A DNA stretch of 64,000 nucleotides from Streptomyces celluloflavus (GTDB taxonomy: Bacteria; Actinomycetota; Actinomycetes; Streptomycetales; Streptomycetaceae): positions 167,299 through 231,298 of the forward strand of contig JOEL01000005.1 of the NCBI GenBank assembly GCA_000720995.1, in the 5' to 3' direction. Numbering within the stretch: position 1 is the first letter of the stretch; the number at the start of each line of letters is the position of its first letter. Positions 33,946-43,254 of this stretch are shown here, one piece after another. Under the pieces are notes generated by a model. That model searched no databases. It saw only the letters and a program-made list of their open reading frames with translations, and was not told the origin of the DNA. A program made the translations under genes and the position numbers.

Positions 33946-34866
33946 TCACGAATGACTACCGAGCCAATCCCTGACCTGCTGCGCGTACTGCGGCGCCCAC
34001 TGCGGGGACCAGCGCAGGAAGTACACGTGCATGGACAGCGCGTGCAGCATGCGCGCAACGTCGACGCGTTGCTCCCAGTCGTCCGGCAGCGGGCACGCGG
34101 CGGCGTAGGCATCGAGGAAGGCGCGACGACCCGTCGGGAACGCGTCGAAGATGTGCTCGTCGAGCTTGCCGAAATCACGGAACCGGTCCCGGTAGCCGGC
34201 GTGCTCGAAGTCCAGGACGCAGGTGATCCGTCCGTGACGCACCAGGAAGTTCGGCAGCCAGAGGTCTCCGTGAGTCAGTGCCGGGACGCTCGCCGACTCG
34301 TCCAGCCGCGACAACGCCAGCGCCGTCGCGGCGCGAAGGGCGCCACTGTCGCCGAGCAAGTCGGCCTGCCCCCGGCTGAGGAGCGTATCCACCTCCGACT
34401 TGACCGAGCTCCGCAGCGTCGTGGCGCCGACGCTCCCCGGAACCTCTCCGAACCCGGCCCCCGCGATGCCGTGCAGTCGCCCGACGATGTCCCCGAGGTC
34501 GCGGCACAGCACCTCGCGCCGGTCATCGTCCACGGACTCCCACACGTCAGCCGCCGCAGCGCCCTCCTGGAACTCCTGGACGAGCACGGGCCCGTCCACG
34601 GCCGGAGCGTGCGGCACCAGGCATCGGTACCGCACCACCGGGATGCCGTGCTCGGCTGCCACGCGCGTGCTCGTCATAAGGCGCCTCAAGTGCTCCGGAT
34701 CGCGGTTGCGCTGCGGCACCTTGACCAGCAGCCGGCCCTCGTCGGTATCGGCGACCCAGTGCCTGCTGCTGTAGCCCGCGGAGAGATGACGCAGCGACAG
34801 GACACGCACGCCGGGACACGCCTGCTCCAGGACGCGCCGGATCGCGGGTTCGGTATCGGTCGGCAT
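33946..34866 (-). CDS. Aminoglycoside-phosphotransferase-fold kinase
   Basis: A 306-residue APH/choline-kinase fold protein. The catalytic loop HGDLWLPNFLV near residue 210 has the Asp and Asn of the Brenner motif, and VLDFEHAGYRDRFRDF supplies the metal-binding Asp. N-terminal GYSSRHWVADTDEGRLLVKV holds the ATP Lys. It could phosphorylate a small molecule or antibiotic; resistance cannot be claimed from sequence. ATG 34866 has AGGA 6 bases upstream; another ATG is at 34872. Isolated between gene-poor stretches. Confidence 0.85.
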   Translation of the reverse strand: MPTDTEPAIRRVLEQACPGVRVLSLRHLSAGYSSRHWVADTDEGRLLVKVPQRNRDPEHLRRLMTSTRVAAEHGIPVVRYRCLVPHAPAVDGPVLVQEFQEGAAAADVWESVDDDRREVLCRDLGDIVGRLHGIAGAGFGEVPGSVGATTLRSSVKSEVDTLLSRGQADLLGDSGALRAATALALSRLDESASVPALTHGDLWLPNFLVRHGRITCVLDFEHAGYRDRFRDFGKLDEHIFDAFPTGRRAFLDAYAAACPLPDDWEQRVDVARMLHALSMHVYFLRWSPQWAPQYAQQVRDWLGSHS

Positions 34867-35195
34867 GAGCATTCCTACTCGTTGGCGTCGAAAAGGCGTC
34901 CCACGCCTGCGTCGGCGCGGCGCCGACGGAACCTACATCAGGGCAACGGCCCTTCGGTGCGCGTTCAGCCAAGTGGGGAACGAAGAGCACGCCTGGCTGT
35001 TTTGAGGCGCCGACCGCAGTTCCGTGAAGCCCCGGGGCAGGCGAGGGAACGGCGGATCGCGCGGGCCGGCCCCGGCTACCGACGGCCCCGACGGTCGCGG
35101 ACCGTGCCCCGCAGGTGCCGGGGGTGCAATCCCTGGAACCGCCTTGACATCACCCGTGCCGGAGGACCCGCCGGCTTCCTCGCCCCAAAACCGGT

Positions 35196-35585
35196 GCAGT
35201 CATCGACGCTCTGCACGAACGACCAGCCGGAAGCGGCCCGCCGCAGATCTCCGTTGGCATCGACGGCCAGTCCCTTGGTGTGGCGAAGCGTCTCCGACGC
35301 GACATCGCACGCCTCAGCCCGGCCACGGAGGAACTACGGCGTGACCCCGACATCAGGATCCGGTGCCCCAATCGCCCCGCTCTCGTCCATGGCGAGACGG
35401 CCCGCGACACGGCCCCGGACAGCTTCCGGGGGAGAAGCCCGCTGAGCCGGCCCGCAGCCGAAGACGGAGCTCGCCGCCTCGCGGGGCCACGCCTCCGCCC
35501 GGCAGCGGCATCCCGATCAGCGTGCCGCGGCCGGGATGAACGGGATGCCACAGCCGGACCGGACGCCGTCAGCGACGCCCGCTGA
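35196..35585 (+). other. Open frame with protein-like remnant, unassigned
   Basis: In the otherwise empty 34867-35749 gap one plus-strand frame reads VIDALHERPAGSGPPQISV, GIDGQSLGVAKRLRRDIARL and SPATEELRRDPDIRI. It looks like real protein rather than compositional shadow, but has no start signal and loses sense after about 35440. Probably a gene fragment of unknown family. Confidence 0.25.
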
Positions 35586-35749
35586 CGCCGCGATACCCGA
35601 CCAGCCTCGCACCGCCCCGCCGCCACCCCCCACCTCCAGCGACGGGCGGGGCCTTCGGCCGTGGAAGAGGGGACCTTTGGACAAGGAGAGGCGCAGACGG
35701 GGCGAGGAGCATGGAAACGCGCCACCCACCCCGGACGGAGTACCACCAC

Positions 35750-36625
35750 GTGCCCCCTACACAGACCGCCGCCGTGATCCGGCGGATCGAACCCGTCGGC
35801 GCCTACCACCGGCTCACCCTCGACGCCCCCGCCGCAGCCACCGCCGACGTCCGCCCCGGCCACTTCGGAGCCCTCGCCATCGGCGGCCCCACCTCCGCCA
35901 CCCTGCTGCGCCGCGCCTTCTCCATCCACCGGGCGGACCCCACCGCGGGCACGGTCGAGTTCATCTTCGCCGAGCACGGCGCCGGCACCCGCGCCCTCGC
36001 CCGGCACCATCCGGGCGACACCGTCGACCTCATCGCCCCACTCGGCACACCCTTCCCGCTGGACGGCGGACCACAGCGGGCCGTCCTGGTCGGCGGCGGA
36101 TACGGCAGCGCCCCGATGGCGACCCTCGCCGAAGCCATCCTCACCCGCGGCGGACAGGTCGCCTTCGTCCTCGGCGCCGCCACCGCCGACCGGCTGTTCG
36201 GCGTCGCCGAGGCCCGTGCCCTGTCCCCGCACGTCCACGTGGTCACCGACGACGGCTCCGCGGGGGAGCGCGGCCGGGTCACCGGGCCGCTGCCCGCCGC
36301 GATGGCCGCGATCGACGCCACCGACGTGCACTCCTGCGGCCCCATGCCGATGCTGAAAGCCGTCACCACCCTCGCCGCCGCCGCGGGCGCCCGCAGCCAC
36401 ACCGCCGTCGAGGAGGCCATGGCCTGCGGCACCGGCCTCTGCATGAGCTGCGTTCTGCCGGTCACCGGCCCCGACGGCGTGACCCGCTTCCTGCGTTCCT
36501 GCACCTCCGGGCCGGTGTTCGACGGCACCACCGTCCGCTGGGACGACACGGGCACCCTGCCCGCCGACCTCGAAGGCGCCGCCGCGATGACCCCGTACAC
36601 CCCGAAGGAGACAGACCCGGCATGA
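35750..36625 (+). CDS. pyrK: Dihydroorotate dehydrogenase electron-transfer subunit
   Basis: A 291-residue iron-sulfur flavoprotein. The ferredoxin-reductase-like FAD domain is followed by the NAD site VLVGGGYGSAPMATLAE and a C-terminal [2Fe-2S] motif in MACGTGLCMSCVLP with the fourth Cys in RFLRSCTSGP. This is the layout of PyrK, which passes electrons from class 1B PyrD to NAD. GTG 35750 has CGGAG about 10 bases upstream; ATG 35711 would add 13 residues with a badly spaced site. Its stop overlaps the pyrD start (ATGA). Confidence 0.9.
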   Translation: MPPTQTAAVIRRIEPVGAYHRLTLDAPAAATADVRPGHFGALAIGGPTSATLLRRAFSIHRADPTAGTVEFIFAEHGAGTRALARHHPGDTVDLIAPLGTPFPLDGGPQRAVLVGGGYGSAPMATLAEAILTRGGQVAFVLGAATADRLFGVAEARALSPHVHVVTDDGSAGERGRVTGPLPAAMAAIDATDVHSCGPMPMLKAVTTLAAAAGARSHTAVEEAMACGTGLCMSCVLPVTGPDGVTRFLRSCTSGPVFDGTTVRWDDTGTLPADLEGAAAMTPYTPKETDPA

Positions 36626-37647
36626 GCCCCCGGCACCCGACCGCACACAGGGACCCCATCGACCCGGCCGACATCGACATGTCGGCACCACTCGGCGCCC
36701 GGCTCACCCTCCCCAACCCCGTCCTCACCGCCTCCGGCTGCGCCGGGTACGGCCGTGAACTGCACCGCTTCACCCCGCTCCACGAACTGGGCGCCCTCAC
36801 CACCAAGACCGTGATGCCGTACGCCCGCTCCGGCCGGGCCACCCCGCGGATGACCGAGACCCCGAGCGGCATGCTCAACTCCATCGGCCTCCAGGGCTCA
36901 GGCATCGACCACCTCGTCACCGACGAACTGCCCTGGCTCGCCGAGCACGGCGCCCGGGTACTGGTCTCGATCGCGGGGGAGCGCACGGAGGAGTTCGCCG
37001 AAACAGCCGCCCGGCTGGCCGGACAGCCCGGGGTGGTCGGCATCGAGGCCAACATCTCCTGCCCCAACGTCGCCGACCGCGGCCTCGTCTTCGCCTGCGA
37101 CCCCGACGCCTCCTTCGCGGCAGTCCGCGCCGTCAAAGCGGCGGCCGGGCCGGACCTGCCCGTCTACGCCAAACTCACCCCGGACGTCACCCGCATCACC
37201 GACATCGCGGCCGCCTGCACCGAGGCCGGGGCGGACGGACTCTCGATGATCAACACCGTGCTCGGCATGGCCATCGACACACACACCTTCCGCCCCTCGC
37301 TCGCCGGCATCACCGGCGGCCTCTCCGGACCCGCGATCCGCCCGGTCGCGGTCCGCTGCGTATACCAGGTATACGCAGCGATGCGGAGCGGCACACTCCG
37401 GCCGGTCCCGCTGCTCGGCATGGGCGGCATCGCCTCCGCACGGGACGCGCTCGAATTCATCCTCGCCGGCGCCTCCGGAATCGCCCTCGGAACCGCCCTG
37501 TTCCGCGATCCCTCGCTGCCCCTGAAGGTCCGTGACGACCTCCGAGAGACACTCGCCCGGCACGCCATCCGCTCGCTCGCGGACGCGGTGGGGCTCGCCC
37601 ATCACCAGCCCGAGGACGACTCCCGGCCACGCAGGACACCGGCATGA
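36622..37647 (+). CDS. pyrD: Dihydroorotate dehydrogenase, class 1B
   Basis: A 341-residue TIM-barrel FMN enzyme. The catalytic base is Cys in IEANISCPNVADRG, which defines class 1 rather than the membrane class 2 enzymes that have Ser. LPNPVLTASGCAGYG at the N-terminus, TPDVTRITDIAAA and GMGGIASARDALEFI are the flavin-binding blocks. It is coupled to pyrK and forms the NAD-linked heterotetramer. No other pyrimidine genes accompany it, so a duplicate or bypass function is likely. Streptomycetes usually carry a class 2 PyrD elsewhere (general knowledge, not checked here). Confidence 0.92.
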   Translation: MSPRHPTAHRDPIDPADIDMSAPLGARLTLPNPVLTASGCAGYGRELHRFTPLHELGALTTKTVMPYARSGRATPRMTETPSGMLNSIGLQGSGIDHLVTDELPWLAEHGARVLVSIAGERTEEFAETAARLAGQPGVVGIEANISCPNVADRGLVFACDPDASFAAVRAVKAAAGPDLPVYAKLTPDVTRITDIAAACTEAGADGLSMINTVLGMAIDTHTFRPSLAGITGGLSGPAIRPVAVRCVYQVYAAMRSGTLRPVPLLGMGGIASARDALEFILAGASGIALGTALFRDPSLPLKVRDDLRETLARHAIRSLADAVGLAHHQPEDDSRPRRTPA

Positions 37648-37839
37648 CGCCCTGCCCGCACCGCCCCGGGGACCTGTTGAGCCGACAGGGAGCGCGGCGG
37701 CAGAGCCACACCGGGCCGTTGCCCCGATTGCAGCGCACCAGGGCATCACGAACCTGACCGACCGGACAGCGCAGGCATACGGGATCGCTCCGCACCATGC
37801 GGATGACGACCCTGATGCGGCCGTGGAGGCCGATGCCAC

Positions 37840-38118
37840 GCAGGGCTGGCCGCTGCAGTCGACGGTCACCGTGCGCCGCAGCACGTCGTCCTCGGCGTCG
37901 TAGAAGGCGTGCCCGATCTCCAGGCGGGCCCGCTCGGTGCAGATGCCGAAGTCCTGCGCCTCCTGGTCGTTCACCTGCCGGGCCCGTGTGCCGGTGACCA
38001 CCTGCACCGTGCCAGGAGGTGCGCCCGGCGCCGGCTCGACAACGCCGCCCAGCCGTGCCCGCGCCGGCCCGTCCCGCGTCTCGTCTTCCTCCTCCACGGT
38101 CACCACCGTGCCGAGCAC
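37840..38118 (-). pseudogene. GntR-family regulator remnant (UTRA domain fragment)
   Basis: The minus-strand frame contains QVNDQEAQDFGICTERARL and then HAFYDAEDDVLRRTVTV, the pattern of the effector-binding UTRA domain in GntR regulators. No DNA-binding domain precedes it and the frame decays afterwards. The 37648-38360 gap contains nothing else convincing apart from the AT-rich tap promoter. A dead gene is the simplest reading. Confidence 0.5.
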
Positions 38119-38290
38119 GCCCCGGCCGCGAGGCCGCCTTGCCGGAGACCGGCCAGCGGCTGCCCCACCCTATGAGCCTCACATGGTGTCTTCGCAGGTA
38201 GAGGCGGTGCGATACGTGCCTGTCAACCACGTGCCAGGGCCTGCGGATGCCGCCCTGAACCGTCCATTTCCCGCCCGGCAAAAGAATCCG

Positions 38291-38340
38291 AACGGGTTAA
38301 AAAATAGGTTAAACATTAGGGTAAGCGATGTTAAGGTGAC
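38291..38340 (+). promoter_or_regulatory. AT-rich repeated TTAA motifs upstream of tap
   Basis: Four related short motifs in tandem (GGGTTAAAA, AGGTTAAAC, AGGGTAAGC, TGTTAAGG) lie 20-70 bases before the tap start in a locally AT-rich stretch. They could be half-sites for the Tap helix-turn-helix or simply promoter hexamers. A similar CTTAGGTAAGCA occurs at 60196-60208. Confidence 0.45.
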
Positions 38341-38360
38341 GGCGCGAAAGGAGTCCGCCC

Positions 38361-40499
38361 ATGCCATCCGAGGAAGAGCTGTTCGCGAACATCGACGCGT
38401 TGCTGGAGGAGGGGCCGCAGCTTCCGCCCCCGGCGGAGCGCGCCCGGCTGCGTGAGGCCGCCGGCATCACCCAGGCCCGCCTCGCGCAGGCCCTGAAGTC
38501 GACCGTGCAGACGGTGAAGAACTACGAAAACGGCCGCTCCGAGCCGAAGTCACCGCGCCTGGAGGCATACCAGCGGCTGCTGGACGGATGGGCCGCGAAG
38601 TACCCCGCCCACGGAGCTTCCACCGCCCAGGCCCCCGCCCCGGCCGCCGCGCCGCAGCCCGCTCCGGCGCCGCAGATGTCCACCAGCCCGGCCGCGCCCG
38701 AGGCCACCGAGGCACAGACCATCGAGGCGCAGACCACCGCCCCGGCCCCGGCCGTCCAAGCCGCGCCCGAGCGTTTCGCCCGCCCGGCGGCGACATCGCA
38801 CCGCCCGGCGAAGAAGCCTGCGAAGCCCGCGACCGACCCGCGGTTCCCGCACGGCCCGCTCGCCGTGCTGGACGGCGACGGCTCCGCGTACGGCGTCGAC
38901 GGCACCGTGCTGGACTGCCCGGCCACCACCGTGCCCCAGCTGGTGGAGTGGACCCTCAAGGAGTCCGGCCTCGGTGCCGCGAAGCTCAACCGGTACGGCA
39001 AGGACAGCGACCCGCTGATCGTGCTCACCGCGGCCGCCGCGGTGAACCTCGGTCTGCCGGAGCGCCTGGAGGGCCACGAGCAGCGCCGTTCGCTGCGCCT
39101 GCCCGAGGACCACCCGGTGGTCAAGCAGGTGGCGAAGGCGAAGTGGCAGCTGACGCAGCGCGGGTTCGGACCGTGGGCGCGGATCTATCGCAAGGCACAG
39201 GGCCGCGAGCGGCAGTGCGTGCAACTGGCGATCCTGTCCTGGGACGCCCTCGACGAGCGGTCCTGGCCCGGCGTCCGTGAGATGGAGTCGGCCGAAGTCG
39301 CCCGCGTCCTCGGGGTGTACGCCCAGCGGGTCATCACCCCGCGCGGCTCCACCGCCGTCTCGGGCCTGGAGCTGATGACGGCACTGCGCCCGCCGACGAA
39401 GGCCGTACAGGACCCCGAGACCGGGAACTGGGTGTCCGGCCACAACGCCGGCAGCCTCGGCACGGAGCCGATGGACCCGGCACCGCCGGAGGCCACCCCG
39501 GAGCACCCCGTCGTCGTGAACTCCGGCTGGAGCGGCGGGTTCCTCAACGAAGAGGCATACCAGTGGGTGCGGCCGGTGGAGACGCTGTCCGATGAGGAGT
39601 GCATGCTGCCCTTCGCGGTCGGCCTGGACCTCAACACGGCGTTCCTCGCGGCCGCGGCCCGCCTGGTCGTCGGCCTGAGCGCGCCCGACCATTTCCACAC
39701 CCCGAAGTTCAACCCGAAGATCCCCGGGAGCTGGCTGGCCGACCTCAGCCACATCGAGCCGGACCCGCGCCTGCCCAGCCCGTTCACGCCGGACGGCACC
39801 CGGCCGACCGGCCCGGCCTGGTACCAGACGCACACCCTCGCCTACGCCCAGGAGCTCGGGCACGACGTGCACCCGATCGAGGCGTACCTGCGCCGCGAGA
39901 CCGGCGCCTACCTCGACCCGTGGCACGACCGGCTCAAAACGGCGTACGTCGACACCCTCGCCGACCTCGGCGTCACCAAGGACCTGGACGACCGCGCCTT
40001 CCTCACCGCGATGGAACAGCACAAGCAGCAGGACCCGGCCCTGGCCGCCGTCCTGTCCGCGATCAAGGCCACGGTGAAGGGCGGCATCGGCAAGCTCCGC
40101 GAACGCCCCCAGGGCAGGCACTACAAGGAGGGCGAGACGTGGCCGGCCCTCCAGCGGCCGACGTGGCGCCCCGACATCCGGGCCGCCGTCATCAGCAAGG
40201 CCCGGGTCAACATGCACCGCAAGCTCAACAACATGGCGAAGATGACGGGCCGGTACCCGCTCGCCGTGCTCTCCGACTGCGTCGTCTACCCCTCGCCGGG
40301 CCCCAGCCCGCTCGACTTCCTCCCGTACGCCGCATCCGGCAAGCCGCAGCCCGGCGGGTTCCGCCTCGGACCCACGCCCGGCCTGGCGAAGCCGGAGGGT
40401 GTCCAGTCGATGCTGTGGGCGGTTGACCTGATGGAGAAGGGCCTCAACCCGGCCCGCCACATCAAGGGCGGAGACGCCGTCCTCGACGAGGGCGAGTAG
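38361..40499 (+). CDS. tap: Telomere-associated protein Tap
   Basis: A 712-residue protein. Residues about 25-85 form an Xre-type helix-turn-helix (AGITQARLAQALKSTVQTVK), followed by an Ala/Pro-rich linker and a large C-terminal region containing acidic, polymerase-like stretches (FPHGPLAVLDGDGSAYG, PFAVGLDLNTAFLAAAARL, GGIGKLRERPQGRHYKEGE). This layout and size match Tap, which binds the telomere 3' overhang and recruits terminal protein Tpg for end-patching in linear Streptomyces replicons. AAAGGAG precedes the ATG. It starts a three-gene operon ending in tpg, with only 3-base gaps. Confidence 0.92.
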   Translation: MPSEEELFANIDALLEEGPQLPPPAERARLREAAGITQARLAQALKSTVQTVKNYENGRSEPKSPRLEAYQRLLDGWAAKYPAHGASTAQAPAPAAAPQPAPAPQMSTSPAAPEATEAQTIEAQTTAPAPAVQAAPERFARPAATSHRPAKKPAKPATDPRFPHGPLAVLDGDGSAYGVDGTVLDCPATTVPQLVEWTLKESGLGAAKLNRYGKDSDPLIVLTAAAAVNLGLPERLEGHEQRRSLRLPEDHPVVKQVAKAKWQLTQRGFGPWARIYRKAQGRERQCVQLAILSWDALDERSWPGVREMESAEVARVLGVYAQRVITPRGSTAVSGLELMTALRPPTKAVQDPETGNWVSGHNAGSLGTEPMDPAPPEATPEHPVVVNSGWSGGFLNEEAYQWVRPVETLSDEECMLPFAVGLDLNTAFLAAAARLVVGLSAPDHFHTPKFNPKIPGSWLADLSHIEPDPRLPSPFTPDGTRPTGPAWYQTHTLAYAQELGHDVHPIEAYLRRETGAYLDPWHDRLKTAYVDTLADLGVTKDLDDRAFLTAMEQHKQQDPALAAVLSAIKATVKGGIGKLRERPQGRHYKEGETWPALQRPTWRPDIRAAVISKARVNMHRKLNNMAKMTGRYPLAVLSDCVVYPSPGPSPLDFLPYAASGKPQPGGFRLGPTPGLAKPEGVQSMLWAVDLMEKGLNPARHIKGGDAVLDEGE

Positions 40500-40502
40500 G
40501 CC

Positions 40503-40964
40503 ATGACCGACACCGACACCGGCACCGGCACGCCCGCACCGGAGCAAACACCCAAGGAGCCGCACCCGATGAACACCACCGACACCACAGCCTCCCCGCG
40601 GTGGCCCGTCCCCTCCGCCCCACCCGTCCACGAGCCGGCCTTGTTCGCGCAGGCCATGCGTGACATGCGCCTGACCTGGCGCGCCCGCGGCGTCCTGGCC
40701 GAACTCGCCACCGGCTACCACCCCGGGCAGGAGCCGACGGTCAGCGAGCTGACCTACCTCACCCGTGACGAGCGCCTGGCCGCCGAGGGCCGCGACGCCT
40801 TCCGCAAAGCCGTCGGCGAGTTGCGCAGTCTCGGCTACCTCACGCCCGACACCACCACGGCCACGGGCGTGGGCGAGCGCCTCGTCGTCGACCTCGCCCC
40901 CGCCGCTGACGCCCACCTGATCCGCCACCCGTACGGCCACGGTGCGCACCCGGACGGGAGCTGA
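40503..40964 (+). CDS. Small winged-helix-like protein between tap and tpg
   Basis: A 153-residue protein. A Thr/Pro-rich N-terminus of about 35 residues precedes a domain that looks like a winged helix: TWRARGVLAELATGYHPGQ, PTVSELTYLTRDERLAAEG, AFRKAVGELRSLGYL. The last motif resembles the recognition helix and wing of replication or partition regulators. Lies 3 bases after tap and 3 bases before tpg, so it is part of the telomere operon. An internal ATG at 40569 is an alternative start. Not a named family to my knowledge. Confidence 0.78.
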   Translation: MTDTDTGTGTPAPEQTPKEPHPMNTTDTTASPRWPVPSAPPVHEPALFAQAMRDMRLTWRARGVLAELATGYHPGQEPTVSELTYLTRDERLAAEGRDAFRKAVGELRSLGYLTPDTTTATGVGERLVVDLAPAADAHLIRHPYGHGAHPDGS

Positions 40965-40967
40965 CCG

Positions 40968-41525
40968 ATGGGGGAGATCGAGGACGCCATCGAGCGCGCT
41001 GACCAGGAGTCGTTCACCCGGGAGCCGCCCAAGACCCTCAAAGGCCAAATCACTTACCTGATGAAGCAGCTCAAGACAACCAAGGCGGTCGCCCGGGAAC
41101 TCGGAGTCAGCCAGCGGTCGGTGGAGCGCTACCTCAAGGGCGAGCGCAAGCACCCGCCCAAGGACATCGCCGACCGCATCAACTCGTCCGTGCGGTCCCG
41201 CTGGCAGCCGCAAGTCCGCAAACGCCGACGGAAGCAGGCCACCGCCACCGGCGGGATCACGGTGGAGACCCGGGCCCGGTTCGGCTACACCGCGCCGGTG
41301 GGCACGACCGACGACGGCCGGTTCCGGCGACTCACCGTGCACCTCCCCCCGGCGTACGCGCAGCGCCTGTTCGACGCCCGCGAAACCGGCGCCGGCGACC
41401 AGGAGATGCGCGGAATCATCGCCGAAGGATTTAAAGAGGTGTATTTCCAGGACGGCGGCGGCCGCGCTATAGGACTGTCGGACGTGGCAATCAACGACAT
41501 TGATTACCTGGACCTGGATTACTGA
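40968..41525 (+). CDS. tpg: Telomere terminal protein Tpg
   Basis: A 185-residue basic protein of the right length for Tpg. The helix-turn-helix KAVARELGVSQRSVERYLKG is at residues about 38-57, a Lys/Arg-rich region follows (RKRRRKQATAT), and the family C-terminus has RFGYTAPVGTTDDGRFR, DQEMRGIIAEGFKEVYFQD and the final DIDYLDLDY with several Tyr residues. Tpg attaches covalently to the 5' ends through a hydroxyl residue and primes end-patching. Its presence shows the replicon is linear. Confidence 0.95.
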   Translation: MGEIEDAIERADQESFTREPPKTLKGQITYLMKQLKTTKAVARELGVSQRSVERYLKGERKHPPKDIADRINSSVRSRWQPQVRKRRRKQATATGGITVETRARFGYTAPVGTTDDGRFRRLTVHLPPAYAQRLFDARETGAGDQEMRGIIAEGFKEVYFQDGGGRAIGLSDVAINDIDYLDLDY

Positions 41526-41535
41526 ACAGCAGCGA

Positions 41536-41913
41536 ATGTGCGACCGCCGAATTCCCGGCCACCGACCGCGACAAGAGTCCGCCGAACCCGGCGACGACAC
41601 CAGCCACTTCACCACCGTGGCCGGCATCAACCGCACCCTCGCCCCGCGGGACGCGGAGCCGACCGACGACGACCCCCTGCCCGAGCCGGTACTCACCGCG
41701 GCGATCCTCAACACCCCGCACTTCAGCACGCCGCGCCAAGAACCGCGCCCGGCTCGCACGGGCCCGCCACGAACGGCTGGAGCGCCACACCGAACTCGCC
41801 CCGGCCGCCGCGCAGTTCGGCAGGGGGAGCGGCCCAAGATCCCAGGGCCTACACACACACCAGTGCGATGTCGCGGCTCAGAACCCCGGGGCATCGCACT
41901 CAAGTGCGGGTAA
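41536..41913 (+). pseudogene. Hypothetical gene after tpg with apparent frameshift
   Basis: Starts at ATG 41536 and reads sensibly to about 41725 (TTVAGINRTLAPRDAEPTD, LPEPVLTAAILNTPHF). From there the plausible coding continues in another frame (KNRARLARARHERLERH, TELAPAAAQFG), so the annotated frame to 41913 may be a truncation. Either a recently broken gene or a sequencing error. The family is unknown. The 41526-42027 gap contains nothing else. Confidence 0.35.
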
Positions 41914-42027
41914 GGGCATCCGTGACCGGATCACAGCCCGGAACACCGACCCGAAGCCCTGCATCCGGACGAAGCCGCCCACGAGATCCTTGAACGCCTC
42001 GCCTCATATCTGAACAGAATTCCTGAC

Positions 42028-43254
42028 TCAGGAGACCAGGGCGGCCTCCGACCAGACCTGCGACCAGACCTGGTCCAGGGCGTCGACGAATCCGCGAACG
42101 TCGTCGGCGGTGTGCACGGCTCCGGGGGCGACCCGCAGGATCTCCTCGCCGACCCGCACGCTCGGCGCGTTGATCGCCTGCACATAGATCCCGTGCCGGT
42201 CGAGCAGCAGCGCGGACATCCGCTTGCACGCGTCCTCGTCCCGCACCAGGACGGACACGATGTGCGTCTGGTCCGAGATGAAGGGGATGCCGCGCTCGTT
42301 GAGCAGCCGATGCATCAGCTGCGCGTTCGACCACAGCTGGTCCCGCTCGGCCCCGGAGGACCGCAGATGCCGTACCGCGGCCAGGGCGCCGGCGGCCACG
42401 GCGGGCGGCAGCGCGGTGGTGAAGATGAAGGAGCGGGAGAACATGCGCACCGCCTCGATGACCTCGGCGGGGCCGGCAATGTAGCCGCCGGTGGTGCCGA
42501 AGCCCTTGGCCAGGGTGCCCATGACGACGGTGAAGTCGTCGGCGATGCCCTCCCGGGCCGCGATACCGGCGCCCTCCGGGCCGTACATGCCCACCGCGTG
42601 CACCTCGTCGAGGTACGTCATCGCCCCGTAGCGCTTGGCGATATCGGCGATCTCGGGCAGCGGCGCGATATCGCCGTTCATCGAGTACACGGACTCGGTC
42701 ACGATGAGCTTGGGGACGTCCGGGTCGGCCGCCGCCACCAGCTCTTCCAGGTGGGCGAAGTCGTTGTGACGGAAGATCTGCTTCCGGGCGCGGCTGTGGC
42801 GCAGACCGTCGATGACGGACGCGTGGTTGAGGGCATCGGAGAAGACGACACATCCCTCCATGCGGCCGGCGATGACGGACAGCGCACCGTCGTTGGCGGT
42901 GTAGCCGGAGGTGAACAGCAGGGCGTCGTCCTTGCCGTGTAATTCGGCGAGCTCCCGCTCCAGCAGCACGTGGTAGTGGTTGGTGCCACCGATGTTCCGC
43001 GAGCCGCCGGCGCCGGCCCCGTACTTGTCGACCGCCTCCTTCATGGCTTCGAGCACCGCGGGATGCTGACCCATGCCGAGGTAGTCGTTGCTGCACCAGA
43101 CGCTGATGCTGTCCGGCCCGGCCCCGTGCCCGCCGGTGCGCACACTGGCCGCGGGAAAGTTCCCGGCGAGCCGTCCGATCTCAAGGAAATCCCTCTTTCC
43201 CCCGTCGGAATTCTCGATGAGGCGCGCAAAGAGGTCCATATACTGGATCGTCAC
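42028..43254 (-). CDS. 5-Aminolevulinate synthase (C5N pathway type)
   Basis: A 408-residue alpha-oxoamine synthase. Lys250 ([13 protein letters not shown]) binds [20 protein letters not shown] near 215-230, [16 protein letters not shown] and [16 protein letters not shown] are ALAS signatures. It condenses succinyl-CoA and glycine to 5-aminolevulinate. Actinomycetes make haem by the glutamyl-tRNA route, so a dedicated ALAS in a cluster is the classic marker of the aminohydroxycyclopentenone (C5N) unit of the manumycin family (AsuD1-like). The GTG at 43254 is taken as start; ATG 43239 is an alternative. Divergent from the two ligases, sharing the 370-base promoter gap. Confidence 0.93.
   Translation of the reverse strand: MTIQYMDLFARLIENSDGGKRDFLEIGRLAGNFPAASVRTGGHGAGPDSISVWCSNDYLGMGQHPAVLEAMKEAVDKYGAGAGGSRNIGGTNHYHVLLERELAELHGKDDALLFTSGYTANDGALSVIAGRMEGCVVFSDALNHASVIDGLRHSRARKQIFRHNDFAHLEELVAAADPDVPKLIVTESVYSMNGDIAPLPEIADIAKRYGAMTYLDEVHAVGMYGPEGAGIAAREGIADDFTVVMGTLAKGFGTTGGYIAGPAEVIEAVRMFSRSFIFTTALPPAVAAGALAAVRHLRSSGAERDQLWSNAQLMHRLLNERGIPFISDQTHIVSVLVRDEDACKRMSALLLDRHGIYVQAINAPSVRVGEEILRVAPGAVHTADDVRGFVDALDQVWSQVWSEAALVS

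Noticed and set aside
33946-34866. Aminoglycoside resistance gene
   Set aside because: The APH fold covers many small-molecule kinases; nothing in sequence or context identifies an aminoglycoside as substrate.
38550-41903. 1117-codon minus-strand frame covering tap and tpg
   Set aside because: Antisense of clearly real Tap and Tpg; composition typical of shadow frames.
42028-43254. Haem-pathway ALAS
   Set aside because: Actinomycetes use the C5 glutamyl-tRNA route for haem, and two ANL ligases are adjacent, which fits C5N instead.
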